64,000 nt of DNA from Dipetalonema caudispina. Taxonomy: Eukaryota > Nematoda > Chromadorea > Rhabditida > Onchocercidae. Shown here one piece after another: positions 1 through 15,607 of this stretch. The stretch is taken from the NCBI GenBank assembly GCA_013365325.1, contig JABVXV010000046.1, positions 186,001-250,000 on the forward strand, given 5' to 3'. Positions within the stretch are counted from its first letter, which is position 1; every line of letters begins with the position of its first letter. The notes under the pieces are model-generated. The model saw nothing but the letters and a program-made list of their open reading frames with translations, searched no databases and was not told the DNA's origin. A program made the position numbers and the translations under genes.

Positions 1-3000
1 TAACATATACTAAGTAACTGGATGACTTCTTCAAGATAAACTCTTTCCCATACTTCGACCTGTTGCACAGTGTTTCACGTAAATTTATGACGAAGTTAGT
101 ACACGCATGCGTTCCACTTCAAATGCAAGCATACGAAAGAGCAGGCGCATGTTCACGTTAGCTTACTCAGTCATATACTTTAGTCACCAAGTAATGCGTT
201 CAATGTACTTGGAGATTCTCACAAGTAATTTCGGATATTCCCTGTTGCACAGATTGCAATCATCCTTATTGGTACTACTGATCGATTTTTGTTTTTAAGT
301 GTTTAAAATATAGGAGTTTGAAGGTGAAGTTTGAAAAAGTGAACACTTTCTCATCCATGAGAGCATTCCTTTATTGCAACGTATCATTATTCTGTGGATC
401 AATTTATGCAACACATCTGTTCGTTTACATTTGGTGACGGAGTTGCTACGCTGTAAATCAAAAAAGACTTGGCCAATGATATCTGTCCTTTTATCTTCTA
501 AGTGATATATTTTTTTGTTTAACGGAAGCATAAAACCTCGAGACTTCATTAACTTTTGAAATTTTTAAGACTCCCTTAAAAAAATGGCCACTTACTAAAA
601 TTCTTGCAAGCAAAACTTGGGAGAAAGACACATAATGTTCGTCATTCCTATTATCGTATTTTAAATAAAATGAAGCGTAGACTTCATGTAAGGAAGGCAA
701 TATAGATGGGTGATGAGTAGAATTCAAACTTATTAAATTTAATCAAGTTAATTGACGCACTTCTCTGCATCCTCTAAAGGAGTTAATGATAAGACGTATT
801 GAAAAAATGGCCAACTAAAATTCTAATTAAATAGATGCAGCTTATCCTTAGTGTAGAAACTTTTTATAGTAGATCAGTGATCAAAAGATGTATAAATTGT
901 AATTGTTATTTCTTATCCGTTTCTCAACTTCTTTATATTCGTGCTTGAAGAGATCGAAAAGTGAGTTGTAATTCCTTCTTTTGTTTATGAGAATAAGCTG
1001 ATTTTTAGGACGGCCGTGATGAGATCAGTGGATTCTTCCATATCATCAGAATAATAATAAGTTATTAAGCTCATTGAATAGTTACTAGCGTCATACTTTT
1101 TGATCTTTCTGCTTAGGATTTTCTTGAAAATGAAAAAATGGTCGACGCACGATTTTGTTCTCTTTTTTGGACAAATTGCCTAAAAGTCGGACTAATGCAC
1201 AAAGCAGAAATTCCCAGACTTTGCCAAAATGGAATGGTGTAAGCATATTAAAGTGAAAATTTTATTCAGTGCAGCTTGTGATTGTGCAGAAAGAGCAAAT
1301 AGGAGCACTTCGGAAGGAACCATTCTGCTTTTTTTATCGTGATTTCAAAAAATTGATAAAAGACAATACCGGAAACATCAAAACAGTTTTACGGAAAAAT
1401 TAGAACAAGCTGCACTAGGATTTCCCACATTTTCGAAAACCACACAATTCTATTTTTCAAACATATGATAGAAGAGCAGTTTATTTCTAAGGAAAATTTT
1501 GGGCATGATTCTTCTCTTCCTGATTCAAAGAATTTATACTATCCTTGTTATTCGCTATCATTAAGTGCTTTTATAATAATTTAGGGAATATCAAAGTCAT
1601 CGCAACTTCTAAAATTATGATTCAGTTCCATTTCTAACCGTTTTATATATCATTACTTAAATGGCACATGGCAAAGACACTAACCAACTTCACTTTATTG
1701 ATGGAAAAAGATTTATGCCGAAGAATTTAAAATCGTATCATGCAAACCTTGCTTTGATTTGGGCCATATCTAATGTCAGATCAATTTCTCAATCGCAGTA
1801 AAAAGGCAAACTTTTTATTGTTTTATCTTCCAGCAGCTTGCTTAACGAAACAATGTCAGCTAGGAAGAATAAGTAGTCAAAACTGCTGTTATTGTAAAGA
1901 CCAAGAAGTTAGACAATATCGTGGCAGATATAAATGGTTAATAATCATTCAATGCATTAAAGAAAAAGAGTGAAGAGAGATGAAGAAATTTAAGAAAAAT
2001 TAAAGCAGCCTATTTATGCGGTGCTAATGAGATGACAAGCTTGCCAAAAATCACACAGAGTTGTAACAACTCCTATTCTGTTTACCAAAAATTTCATCAG
2101 TGGATTTTGGAAATCGATAATGTTATTTAAATCGATGCTTCCCCCCATATTTAAGCTTGAAATTTGCATATTTATAAAAGTATTACAAAATGGAAGGAGA
2201 GAGAGTTAAAGTTTGCAATTGCAACTGAGTGCTTTATGAAAAGACATGTAAGTGTATACAGTAGCACAGATTCTGAGAGTTCGATTCAATATTGAGCTTA
2301 TCAAGCAAATGTAAGAGATATAAATTCAATCTACCAAATCAACAAATATTCGAAATATTGCCATTAATGCTATAATTTCTGAACGTAGCGAAAGCTAGTA
2401 AATAAATAACGACATTAGAACTTGCATTTGAAATTGTAGTTCATAATGCTGTGGGAATACTTTTCCAGTTCATTCAAAAGCACCAGCGATCGTCAAAATG
2501 TTCCTTTTTTAACTTCATGCCTTGATTTTCTAAGAAATTATTTTTAAGAACTGGAATTATTGAAATACATATCCGAAAGTATCTAAAACTAAAAAGAGAC
2601 AGCTGTTCAAGAGTTGAATGGTAATAAAAAGAAATTTTCTAAAGCTAACAGCTGATTATCATACGCTTGAAAGAGATTTCCATAACGAGTGCAACTTTTT
2701 TTTTAAACTTATCGACTTGTCAAACACCTTCCGATTACTTTCTAATTTTCTAAGCGATAAATGGAGGAGAAGGATTATTATACATTCTGTATTATAAATA
2801 AAAAAAGTCTGGGAATGAAGTCAAAGAATTTCAACTAATAGTAGCGGTTAAGCTTAGCATTTGGAATATAGAATTTCCAACTCATGAACTTTCTTCTATC
2901 CCAGAATTTTCTCCTTTTCTTTTCCGCACAATTTCAAATTCTTTATAAAATACAATGCGCAAAAAATTTGCCTAGCAACAAATGATGACGAAGTTCGATA

Positions 3001-4724
3001 TATAGGGGAAACTTATTAGCCATCGCAGAATTCATTAGTGAAACTTTATCTTATTTCCTGCTCATGTCAGTCTTTTTTAAATACCAAGTTCCTCTGTTAA
3101 ATGAGTTCTGGGCTTCAGTGTCAAGTTGCATTTATAACTTGAGCCGAGAAATAATCAGTTGAAAGTAATGCATTTAAATTTCAGTATTATAAGGGCGATC
3201 ATAACGAATACATCCCATGTATCAATGAAAAACGAAAATTACACAAAAGCCATAAGAAACGAAAATTCGTTTGTGTTCGGGATAGATGGAAGTTATCAGT
3301 GAGTTGGGATATATCATGATTACTTCCATTACTAATATCATACTATCTTCAAGCTCACACTGTTAATAAAACAACGTGAACCGTTTCACTACATAACAAA
3401 AATGAATAAACAGATTCTGTATATGGCAGGATGGGAATCAAAGGCTTGCTCTTTACAACTGAAGTCCTGTTTGCAATGGCATTTCCTTTTCTCAAAAATC
3501 AATTTTTTTTTTTAAAATTTTCTTGTTTTTGCCGTCTGACAAACGCTATTTCCCTATTTCCGTATGATGGTGCGCCATAGCTATCACCCAAGAGTTCATT
3601 AAAAATGGTAGGATTAATTTCTCTTACATTTCTTTGCCTCTGTTGTTCTAAAGTACTAGGTAACTGAACCTTGAAAATCGTTTATAATTCCTCATTTACG
3701 CTTCCGGGTGGATTTTGCCTCATTTCAAGGTCGGATAACTATTAGTCTTCATTTCCATAATCATTCGAAGTATCGCAATTTAATGGAAGTTGAAGTTTGT
3801 TTAATAAAAAATAAGCAAATTTCCAGATCATATCGCAGCTCCAGAACTACAAGTTCAACTTCAACGTATTACAACTGTATCAGTGATCTGCAACCAAACA
3901 TAACACCGTTAGCAAACAAAAATGGAACAGCTGACATGAAACGAAATCAAAATTTATACATGTTTGTAAAGAACTACGGTTGAAGTAAAAAGAGAGATCG
4001 AATTTAAGAAACCTGCCACGTCCGTTATTCCTTAGAATAAATTAAAAGAACTTAAAGGATCATTTCGTAAAGGTTGAAATCGCTGCACTCAACAGTTAGT
4101 AAAACTTAGCAACAGACGAAAGAAAGACTACAACCCATTACTTTGATTTATTGCAAATTCAAAGACAATATTAGCAGTGTCAAATTACAGCTATCCTCGA
4201 TGCGAACATTACCGCAGATTCTGAACCAGTAGAATCATAAGTCTTATTCTGATGAATCTTAAATTTGCTTCCTTTCCTTCGCAATTTCCCGGTTACTGAA
4301 CAGTTTTCATGCGTTAGTAGCTACACTTTAGACTCGAGCAGCTTAAAATAAAAGAAGACACAAGCAATTCTGTCATATTGTTGGACATTACTTCAATTAA
4401 CATTTAAACAATACATGTTATAATGCTGCTCAAAAACATAATCGTTATCAGATGAATACATCTTTCACCTATCGAAAAATTTATTTCATAAAAAACGATA
4501 GAAATTCAGCAGGCGCTATTCATATATGTGTAACATAGAGTGAGTTTTCTGTAACTGATGAAAATGTGAAATTTGAAACAAAGAAAGAGAAAGATGTTTG
4601 AACAGAGAGGTCGAGCAAAAGCGCTCAGGGAAGGGAACAAAAGTAGGCTTATAGAAGCTTCTAACTAAACTTCAAAATCTGCAAAAATATGTTCGATAGG
4701 GAGCAATCGCTAGTGAACAACTTG

Positions 4725-4744
4725 TTTTTTTTTTTTTTTTTTTT
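4725..4744. repeat. poly(T) tract, 20 nt
   Basis: Uninterrupted run of 20 T in non-coding sequence. No target-site duplication or retroposed gene body is visible beside it. Confidence 0.9.
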
Positions 4745-7700
4745 AAGTAAAACCTTCCTTTATTTTATTGAAAAAGGCTCATAGATAAAGTATAAAGGGA
4801 GGGAACAATGTACCGATGAAAAGACCGGATCGGTGGCAATCAATAAAGTGAAATATGGGAAAATGTAACAGCATTTAAATAGAAAATGTCGCAGGATGGA
4901 AGTTGTGGATGGTAGAAGACACTTGCATATAAGCAACAAGGGATGTTCCGCTAGAATTACTTAATAATTTATGATTATTTGATGCGAAAAAGTGCGAAAA
5001 CCGCGAAAAATCGATGATAATGATGCTGTGGATAATGGCAGTGTATAGCACTCATTTTCAACCAGTCTAAGCTATCGCAAGCTATTCATAAGTTTAAAAG
5101 CCTGATAGCCTACACTTATGAAAATAAAGGAAATGGAACTGAAAATGCTTCTTCGTTCGATCAAAAATTAGCGTGTAGCTGTAAGGTGGCAATGGCGATG
5201 GCGATGAAGTTAGCGATTGCATATTAGCTTTTGCAGTCCAAATGCAAACAGAAATTGGCATCAACCACAAACTCACTCCAATTCCCTTGGGCTAAGATAA
5301 GCCAAGCAATAATTTTTGTCCTGATTTCAGTTGTCAGAACGATCTATGAACTTGAAAACGACATTGTTTTGTCACAATCAATGTATACTTGTAATTTAAT
5401 TTTGGTTAGTTTCAATTAAATTGTGTTAATTTTTAATTTAGCAAGCATTCGATTCTATAAAACTTTATGTGAAAATTCGTGTAAAATTACCTTCTAAAGT
5501 TTCCATTATCTTTCGATTTGGCGCAAGTATTTATAGTTTGCTTCCAAAAACCATTGAACAATTGAAAATTGATTCAAAATTTTCGGAATTTTAAAACACA
5601 ACCATGAATTACTAGCAAATTGGGAACGTTATCTCTGTTGCGTGAAGTTTTTATCATCCAAACTTATTATGGTGTCGATTTAGAAAATTTAAATTTTCCT
5701 AAAAATTTCCTTGAAAATAACGCATTGCTCATATTTAATCTTCTATGCTGCATGACATTCCTGCACTAATAATAAGTTTAATTCGGATATAATCTGTATA
5801 ATATGCCAAAGATGATTGCATCGACAATGGCAAAAATTTAATCAGTAATAATCAGACGCTGATTAGCAGCTGATTTCTACAAATGAGAATTAGCGATACC
5901 GTATTGAGAGATGTTGGAGAATGATTATCATAATTAGTATCTCCATTTTCGTCGTCCTTTGAGATCTTCAATTACCAAAAATAATTGCGAAAAATCAATA
6001 AATGTTGGGGAACACTTTACTGTCATTCCTAGCTGTCATTGACGAGATCAGAAACTTGAAAAAAGAAGTAGTTGATAGCTTTGCATTAAAAAAGCGAAAA
6101 TTCATTTTGTTAGTGAATGAGTGACTACCGCGGGAAGGGAAAATTGCGGGATGTAAAATGATTGATACCTGACAGATGTCCAAGTGCTCTATGTATCTGG
6201 AAAGTAATGCCTCTTAGGACAGTTGTATTGGAAGATCCGTTCCTGTAATACAAATATTGTAACCTGTTATATTTTCTTAAAAATCAGTAAGACCTCTTAC
6301 CAATGCAGATGTGATGAATTTTCATTTGGAAAGATCGCATTTTTATCTATGGGTGATCGATGCGGAAAAAGGCGAAAAGCGGCTTTCGCTCAACAAAGAT
6401 GGATATTTATAAAAGAAATTGTACTGAGTATGTTATGCATCTGTCTCAGAGTTACAAGAAGTTACTGTAACTAAGAAAATCTATTTTAAAGACTAAGAAG
6501 TAAGCTTAGTTCAGTTGAGTCCCACTCCCTTCCTTTCCGGTCACAATTTCTTTTCTGAAAGTAAGTGATAAGACAATCGTCATTGGATTTGAACCATGAT
6601 CATATATTATTCCAACAGATCAGATTCTGCAAAATTCGAGGAGATGATTTTCAAGTTTATCGTGTGGGCAACAATATTATAATTATCCCAATGTGCTTGA
6701 ATTTGATTTTAGAGGTTGAGGAATCTGCTTAAGCAAGAGTCCACCACTTTTTTCGTTTTTCTTTTTTTTTTTATGAAGCAGGATCTGCGAGCAACAACTT
6801 TCAGAAAGATGGGAGCAATTATCTGATGCCTAGTAGATATATAGCTTTTTTGTTTTCTAGATGATTGGTTTCAAACACTTCACGTTTTCCACTGGCTCAT
6901 TAATTAATATTAATTTGGCTTGTGTTAAATTCAAGATTTATTAATTTGCTCAATCAAACGTATTTCTTAATTGATTTTTTATTGACAATTTTCAGATTAA
7001 AGCTTTACATTGAGTCAAAAATTTTCGATTCATTTTCAATCTTCAGACAACAACTAATTTGTTTGCAGAATGAATGCGATCAATTTTCATTTACATAAGT
7101 TTGAGTAAGATTATAAAATTTGAATTATTTTGAAAGCATATGTTAACCACATGTTGATTTATGTCTGACCTCACACAGCATTTGACACAATAAGAATTTT
7201 AAGCAGAACTTGGCAGAAGCCTAATAGAAGATTAAAAGGGAGTGGGAGATGATATTTAGGTCTTTGATTTATACTGCTAAGATCCTCGTAACGATAATAT
7301 ATTTTGCGCAAATACCGAAAGTGTCACCATAATTGCATTTTAACAATTAAAGTGACAACTGTAGCAAAAGTGATTAATGTGGAAAATATAGAAAACCTGA
7401 ACAATCTGTCAGTTTAGCACGGATGTATTACAGTAAAAATAATTTCTTCGAATATCTCACATATGCTGCAATTCCATGGCAATCTCCTAAATCAAAGGAA
7501 TATTATAGACAATCCTTCTGTCATTTTTAAAATATAATCTGAAGCCTTCTTAATCTTTTCCAAGTTACTTACATAAATTTATTCCATGGGAAATTTTCAA
7601 TCTTTCAGATAATCTAAAAATTAATCATTTTGAATGCAAAGCCACTGATACAATAAGTCGGTATATATTGAAAAAATATTTTACTCTTAAGAGGCCTGAA

Positions 7701-10700
7701 GTAGTGCTATTAACTTCATAGAACATTTTCTTTCGAAATACAAAATAACAGCATCCAGTACAAGCATTATTCTCTTTTCTGGTGCTACTACATTCTTCAT
7801 ATCAGTAATCACTAACAAAATTATCAGAACTTCAAATCAGAAGGCTTAGTTTCACTAATAACATGCCTAAAAAGATTTGTTGACTATGTCTATATGCAAT
7901 AGTATCAGTTATATTAGTACTATGATTTCTTTGGGAAATACGACTAACATGAAACAATGAAATGAAACGTTATCAATACGTTTTTCCTTCAATCAATCAT
8001 TCGCTCATAGACCGATTCTCTCGGAAAATTTGGGGAACCGATTCATGTAAAAATGATTTTGCTAGAGAAGCCCATAAATTTACTGTACTTTCCTTTCTCC
8101 GTAACAGGTAACTCTTTAATTATTCTATTCTTCTCTTTCTCTCCCTCTTAATTGGGTTATTCTCATAATAAAGTAATCTGAGGAAGTATGTTTACAGAAA
8201 TATACTTCTTCAGAGTTTTCTAGAAGAAAAACGCATATAAAAGAAAACTACCTTAGCACACCTGTAATCAACGTCTAGTACTAAGACGATAGACCTCCTA
8301 TCAGGTTGGGTGATGAAATTTTCAGAAATGTCTCAATTGCACAGACGCTATGGTTGTAGTACTGTTAATATTCTCTCCTGGAAAATAATTATACTTTCAT
8401 TGAGTGGATAGTATTTCTTTTTATGATACCTTCGACTTAAAAAATTATTAAAGGATGTAGAAAGAGAATAGGTCGGAGAAACTTACTCAAATATTTCATG
8501 ATTAATGATCATTTACATAGCCCATACATCTATTTGTCTTTACCGACCATCCATGAAATTTTTGTCTATTATTTGTTACTAATATCTTCTTCTCTCACCT
8601 ACTTTCCTAAGTTATTATTGTTTAGTCAATCTAAGGTGAACTCATAGTGGTAAATTACTTCAAGAGAAATCTCCTATTTCTCATAAAATTTGCTGCAGAC
8701 ATTTCATATTCCTTAAGTATTGTAAATTTGATAGGAAACTTTCACTCTCTTTCTTCCCATCCCGAAGGTACAGGGAATTTACTCGCTTCTCTCGAGAAAA
8801 GTTTAATTGTACGATCATTGATCTGTTACACAGAAATGGAAGCTCGGCAATACAAACAGCTTAATACAGCACAAATATTATCTATGACCCCGAAAACATC
8901 AATTCATTGATACGTAATATTTTCAATTCAATATTGTCTTGCTTTAACTACTCATCGAAAACAATCATAACATCACTGTTCAAATCACGATATTAGCCAA
9001 GATCTGATTATTTCTCATGAGGAAAGTCTGTTCGAGAAAAGCTCTACATCTCATCTTTAAATGATCCCAGTCTAAATATTAGCATAATAAGTTTAACTTT
9101 CAACATTTATGTTGAACACATTCTTTACGATTGAATTAAAATGGTAACTAACAATGCCTTCTTTGTCCATTTCATCCTTAATTAACGATTCAAACAATTT
9201 ATGTCGATATTAAATCACTCCATCAAACATTCCACACCGGATATGGCAAATGTCATTTGCAAAAGCAAGGAAATCGTCTGCCACATCCCATGTATCCCAC
9301 AAACTGGAAAAACGTCAATTCATCATTGACACATTTCAAAATTCCTTAAGTGTGCAAGTTTTCGACAAAGGAAGAACTTTTTAACCTAAAATAAGTTATT
9401 CAAACTGAAATTAAAAAATTAATTTAGACCATAATAAAAAGAAAAATAAAAAAAAGAAAATGAAAAATAATTATAAAACTATTAAGATTGAAATGTTCTT
9501 ACACTGGTGCTTATATTAATAAGAAGTCAATGAATATTCTATAGGATAATGTAAATGAGTGAGTATTTTGATCTATCCTTATGATTTTAAGATTATAACT
9601 TTAGAAAGAATTGTATAATTAATTTAAATATGAAAGAGTTAGGAGTACAAATACAAGTAGACAATGAAAGGGTAAAGGTAAAGTAGTATCGCTAAAGACA
9701 GAGCACAATTTTAAAGCAATTTAAATTTCGAAACATTTACAAACTCTGTTTGCATTTCATGTGTATGTACTGCATGAGGTAGAATTGTGACAGTATTGAA
9801 AACATTTCAACATTTGTTATAATCAGCTTTTGTGCATACAACTCTGACACGACGAGATTTTTCCCTCATCCTGATTATCAGAATGTCAATGATTAATGAG
9901 CACAAATCATTCGGATGTAAATGGTGCCAGGACAAATTGTTTTTGGTTTTTAAGCGATTAGTAAACTTTTGATCGATATTCGAGTGATCAAAATCATAAT
10001 ATTACTACCAAATTACTTCCGCACTACGACTATAAGTCTAAAATTGATCACTTTGGAAAAGAATCTTAAAGAAAACTCACATGTAATTTCGAGCTCAAAG
10101 TTTTTGACGATTAAGTTAAAACAAAACAAAGCAAAAGTTGAAGGAACCTGAATTCAGGGAGAAAATCAGATTAAACCAAAATACTGCAATTAGTCTACTC
10201 AACCGAGAGAAGAACAGTTGTGTTGTAGAAATAATGTTTACAAGTTAAGCTCCCCTAAGTAAAAAATTTTTCAAAAGCATGAAATTGAGCTAAGCTGAAA
10301 TAATTATATAACAATAGTTTACACAGTTTATTTACATAGTGTGATGAATGCTAATATGTTCATTTTATTAAATTAATGCTGGTAAAGGGCATCTAAAATG
10401 GAATTACTCATTAATTTTAAGTTATTAAACTGCCAGGAATAAATAATCGACTTCTATGTTGTAAATTATTCAGGTATATAACTCTGTTGTCATTAAAAAT
10501 CGCTATGGATATGAAGACATTAGGGGTTTTTGTTTGCTTATATTCTGAGCGGTAATAGCCAAGTGATGACATTGTTGAGATTGATCTGGCCCAGAACAAG
10601 TATATGATCATGGTATTGTAACCTGTAAGATGTGTTTGAAGTTGAATTGTAAGCTGAAGCATAACATTTTCTATTTGTGAGATGATGGAGATGTGCAAAA

Positions 10701-11869
10701 TTATCATGTTTTTACTACATCCAACAAATTTTACTTATTTGAGAAATGAAAGTTGCACTATGTGTGCATTAGATTAGCAATTAGGTATTGAAGAATGATT
10801 AGATTGGGCAGTTTGTATTTACAGTATTCCATAGAAGGTACCACCGGTCTTATCATCCTGTTGAAGTGCAGAACAATCAAGATGTTAATAAGTCAAGAAT
10901 TCTCGAACTGAGCATTTCAGTTTTTGAAGAAATATGATATCTACTCATCTATTGCTACTTTTTACTCCCTCATCTAATTTCGTCCAAAACTTAACTTGCA
11001 ATGATTTCCAATATTTGTTTAGACTTAACTTTTAAGTGAAAATACAATATGAAAAAATTAAGTCTAAGATAGATTTTGCAAGCAAGCTTAAAATGAAAAT
11101 GAATTAAAATGATTTTGCAAGCAGCCAAAAAAATAAACGAAGATTAGAAAAATAATATTATAAGTAGGATATTTTTACAGCTCCTTATCAGTCATTTATT
11201 AGTAGTGATTTGTAATTGTCGAAGTATTGAATAAAACAGAGCGGTATTTGGATATCTCAATATTTTCAGTATAAAAATATTACTTTTCAGATCTCTAAAT
11301 GTAGTAATAATAAATGATGAACAATACTTTCATTTGCTAATAAATGATGTAAGTATTAGAAGATAGAAAGAAATTAGTGGCTGGTAAAAGTAACGGGAAA
11401 GTAATGTGTGCATGACCTTTGCAATCTTGTTTTTTTTATTTAACAATACTTCAGATTCTTTCAGAATACCTACGATATCTTGAGTAGTGTAGTGCAAAAA
11501 ATATGAAATCTAGTAACCGTTATCAAGTTCCATTACAAATTTATTTAAGCTATCAGTCACGAATTAATGAACTTAAAAATAGTAAAATTTAAAGCATTTC
11601 AAGCTATCACCGAAATATTCAGGCAAGAATTCGAAATATCATCTTCCAATGAATATCTTCGTTTTGTTTTAGTACGTTGAATTGTTTATCCCATAGTAGC
11701 AGTTGTCTCATTCTCGAATTTGATTCAGTTGAAGATAAAATATAGCAGTGAGGAGAGGGAAACAGGATGTAAGGATGCACTGTGAGAGATTTGATTTTAA
11801 AATCTGCAAAAATGTGAACTTCAATGCTTTCATCCTTTTGCAAAATAAAGACGATGGAAATGCAGTGGG

Positions 11870-11873
<4 letters not shown>

Positions 11874-11908
<35 letters not shown>

Positions 11909-11938
11909 AGAGGGGAGAGAGAGGGGAGAGAGAGAAAG
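11874..11938. repeat. GA/GGGA microsatellite
   Basis: About 65 nt of almost pure purine: a (GA)n run that passes into GGGA and GGGGA variants and back to GA. It is an isolated simple repeat in the gene-poor left arm. A mirror-like purine tract of this kind can form triplex DNA, but nothing nearby links it to a gene. Confidence 0.92.
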
Positions 11939-13468
11939 GAATATGACGGATCAGATCTTTGATGTCATATTCTTAAATTAAAAACAATGCTTTTTAAATA
12001 CACCAATAAATATACTAATAAATTGCACTTGTTTCTGTGAACATCAATAATCCTCCTGCAGTACTAATAAAACGTGATATTGTCCCAATTTGCGGTAAAA
12101 TATCTGTAGTCAATTACGACAATCATAACTACTATCATGAAATTGATACCGATGCAGCATAATTACCTGTAGAATGAGGGATAGGAAGTATTGTTCCAGA
12201 CAATGATCTAACGAGATGTGAGTAGAAAAGAAGCAAGAAACAGATACTCTGAAAATTATTGTGTAATTCAAATGATATGCATATAAATTCTTCAGTGTTT
12301 CCACCATCAAAAATTGAAAAATTAAGTGAAAAATGTACATTCAAAAGTTGTCCCCTAGTAAATTATGCCATTTCATTAATGACTTATAATAATGTCGAAT
12401 ATGATCAAGATCACGGGTCGCTCATTAATGAATTGTGTAATTATCTAATCTTCATGGGATTGAAGCCTGCTGCATAAGATTTTGCAGAATTGTAAGCTAA
12501 TGTATATTATGACATCTAACCAAAATGAAATCCAATGCTTTGCTCATTTTATTAATATTGAAGTAGCTTCATGACTTCGCTCCATCCTTAAAAACACAAA
12601 TGTCAGAGATTAGCTTTCAAAATCATTTGTCAGAATTCACATTTCCACAATTAGCCATGCGCAATAATAACAAACGGTTGGAGTTTCGCAGGGAATTCGC
12701 TAGAAATGAAAATAATAGCACCAGTAATGTTACGCTCATATAAGAAACAACTGAATATCTGATACGATTGGATTGATGAATTTTGGTTAAATTTTAATAA
12801 AAATATTTTGGACATTGTTAAAAAATGATTGAAGTAAGTAAGGCGGTAAGTTTTTCTTCCTTTTACTAAATAATGGACGAAATATTTAGTTAAAAGTGAA
12901 AAAATGTAAGGAATCCCGAAAGCTACAGTGATTAAATTCATATTATATTGTAATACTTTTGTTGTATTTAATATGAAAATACGAGAAACTAATGATAAGT
13001 CTCTGGCCAGAGCAATTATCTTTATTTTGACATCAAAAAATGTCCAGTTCCTCACCAGTCAACAAATTTTTCTTTCAGCCTGAATGTTTGCGACTGTACA
13101 TTAACTTCATTAGTTATTTAAGGTAATTCTGTCAATAGAACCGATGTCCGGTACTGATGGCCATTTCAAAAAGTTCTCTCTAATCCCCCATCGCGTGTAA
13201 TCGCATCAATTCATCTGTATTCATCGCTGTCTGCGAGAATCCCACTCGGATAGACCAGTACCCTAAACAAATCCACTTCACTTTAAAATACGATAATTTA
13301 TCTAGCGATTATGGCATCACGCAATAATCAAATTAACATACACGTGGGGTGAATGACGCAATAGCAGAAATGAGGAACCAGTTATACGATAAATAAGGGA
13401 AATGAATATCAAAATGAGGAGAGTGGAGGATACAAATTCATCCCTATGTATTTCCAAATGTAATTTGT

Positions 13469-13486
13469 AAAAAAAAAAAAAAAAAA
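13469..13486. repeat. poly(A) tract, 18 nt
   Basis: Run of 18 A in non-coding sequence with no recognisable retroposed gene upstream. Confidence 0.85.
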
Positions 13487-15590
13487 CTTTATAGCATAGT
13501 TATGGTTTTTGTACTCATTAGCTAGTTGTTTGGTCTCTTACTTTAACCGTTCTGTTTTCAGTATTCAACAGATTTATCCTCAAAGATTTCCCAAAATGCA
13601 TACAAACTCCAACAATCGAACATGTCGAGTACAAATCCTCAACCTACTTGTAATACTTTCCTGAGCTTTTTCAAATTTATGTAAATTCAATCTGCGATTT
13701 TAAAATAAAATTTGTATTGGTGAACTGCAGTTTCAACTTGATGACATTAGAATAAATATCATTGAAATACTAAAGGTGTAATCACAGTTAAATTTCACAG
13801 TAGGTGCAATTAAATGTCAAATGCTGTACAGCACTTTCTGTTCTACTGGGCTTAAATTAGTGGAAATGAAGTAGGAAGAGCATGACTAACGGAGAGCAAA
13901 CATTTTTTAGTGAAAAAAGGCCTCGGTTTACTTATTTTTTAGATTAGCATAAATTTGCTTTGATACATTTCGAAACAGAAACAAAAAAGTTGACGAAATA
14001 AGAAGATATTATTAAGGAGTAAGAATCGTCGTTAGGTTTTAGGTTAGGCAAGAGAGTAAAGCGATGAAATCATGTACGTAAAATCTATAACATTTTATAA
14101 CAAACCTTAATTATTCCAGAGCTAAACTTATAACTCAATAAAGACAACTTTTTCTAGAAAGCAAGATGAAATGGAAAATTGAAACTTCTAAGGTAAGGAC
14201 AGCTAGGAATATCTTATTAATTTGTTTGACCTTATAAATATGTGATGTAGTAAGGTGTACATAATAGTGTGGCAAGTCATATGTCTCGAAAACTGTGAAT
14301 AGATGTCTTAGTAAGGTAATTTATAAGTAATATTCATTCTGAGTTAATTTTTTTTTGATTCGATAAGATGGATGACAAACTTCTCTATTGCGTGAATTGA
14401 GGCCATTTGATTTATTGCGCTAATGTTCCACTTCCTGATATGTCAAAAGGGTCAGTAATTTAGTGGTACATTTAAAGTTTCTAACATTTCCACAGGTAAT
14501 GTTGGCTGAGTCGATCCATTTTAAATTATAACTCATCTATTATTTGAAATAATAAAAAACCAGCCGTGGGCAAAAAACACTTCCATTTATAGAAATTTCT
14601 AATTAATTTAAATGGACAATATAGTTATGACTCCTTCAAATCTTAAATATTATCATTACAATTAGCCATTTCGGGCCAAGTTAAACCAATTAAATGCTTT
14701 TTTTTTTTCTGCTTTTCTTAATGTTAACGATGTATCAATAACTCTAACGCAATTTTGTTGCATGTGATAAACATTTTCTTAAAAAGTTTCTTTTTCATAA
14801 ATATCAAATCAAGATTATTACTATTAAAACTAAATGATCATATCCAACAAAATGGCGTTAAAGTTATTGACACATACCATGCTAATTATCAGGTAATAAT
14901 AAATAATTATGAGCAAAGTATTTACAGTCTGCTCCTGAAAAATCAATCAAGGAACTGCAATATTTCATTTGCTAAATTAATTTCATTATTACTAATAAAA
15001 AGATTAAACTGGATATGATTTTCAGTCATTTTCTATTCTCTCCAATTTTAAAAAATGTAGTAAAGATAAGATTAATATTCAACGTCATTTTTATTATCTC
15101 CAACAATAATTATTCCTAAAAATTTAGACAACATTTTATCATTTTACAAGATTACCATTTTCCATTTCCAGTTATACAAGCAAAGTACATTGTGTTATAA
15201 TTAATTTCATAAAAATCACTTCCATTTAAATAACTGAGTCATTGTAAGGAATTCATTTCAACTCTTCTCCTATTTTCCTCATTTTATTAATTGTTTGTAT
15301 CTTTTACATTTTATCTTACATAATACTGATAATGTGAAACAATGGTGAAATTAACGAAATTAATTAATTTCATTCATTTATTACACTTTAAATATGTATG
15401 GCATATAGGGATGGAAATTGAAACATTAATACATATAACAACCGAGAAAATAGCAATCTCGGGGACTTCTCGTCGATACAATATCGCTAACATTTATTAT
15501 TGCATGAATCATCTCATTTCAAAACGCCTCACATAATATTGTGTATAAGTATACAAAGTGAAATTGTGTAGCTCGAATGCATTTGTAAGT

Positions 15591-15607
15591 TATATATATA
15601 TATATAT
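15591..15607. repeat. (TA)n microsatellite upstream of the DHHC gene
   Basis: Alternating TA of about 17 nt, roughly 80 nt before the start codon of the palmitoyltransferase gene. It lies in the likely promoter or 5' leader region but is too simple to call a TATA element. Confidence 0.7.

Noticed and set aside
3708..3983. 91-codon plus-strand open frame with Ser/Thr-rich segment
   Set aside because: No recognisable domain and no supporting promoter or exon context. Its length is unremarkable for this amount of sequence.
12651..13055. 134-codon minus-strand open frame
   Set aside because: Low-complexity, rich in Ile/Phe/Leu/Tyr from AT-rich DNA. No motif, no flanking splice structure and no neighbour in frame.
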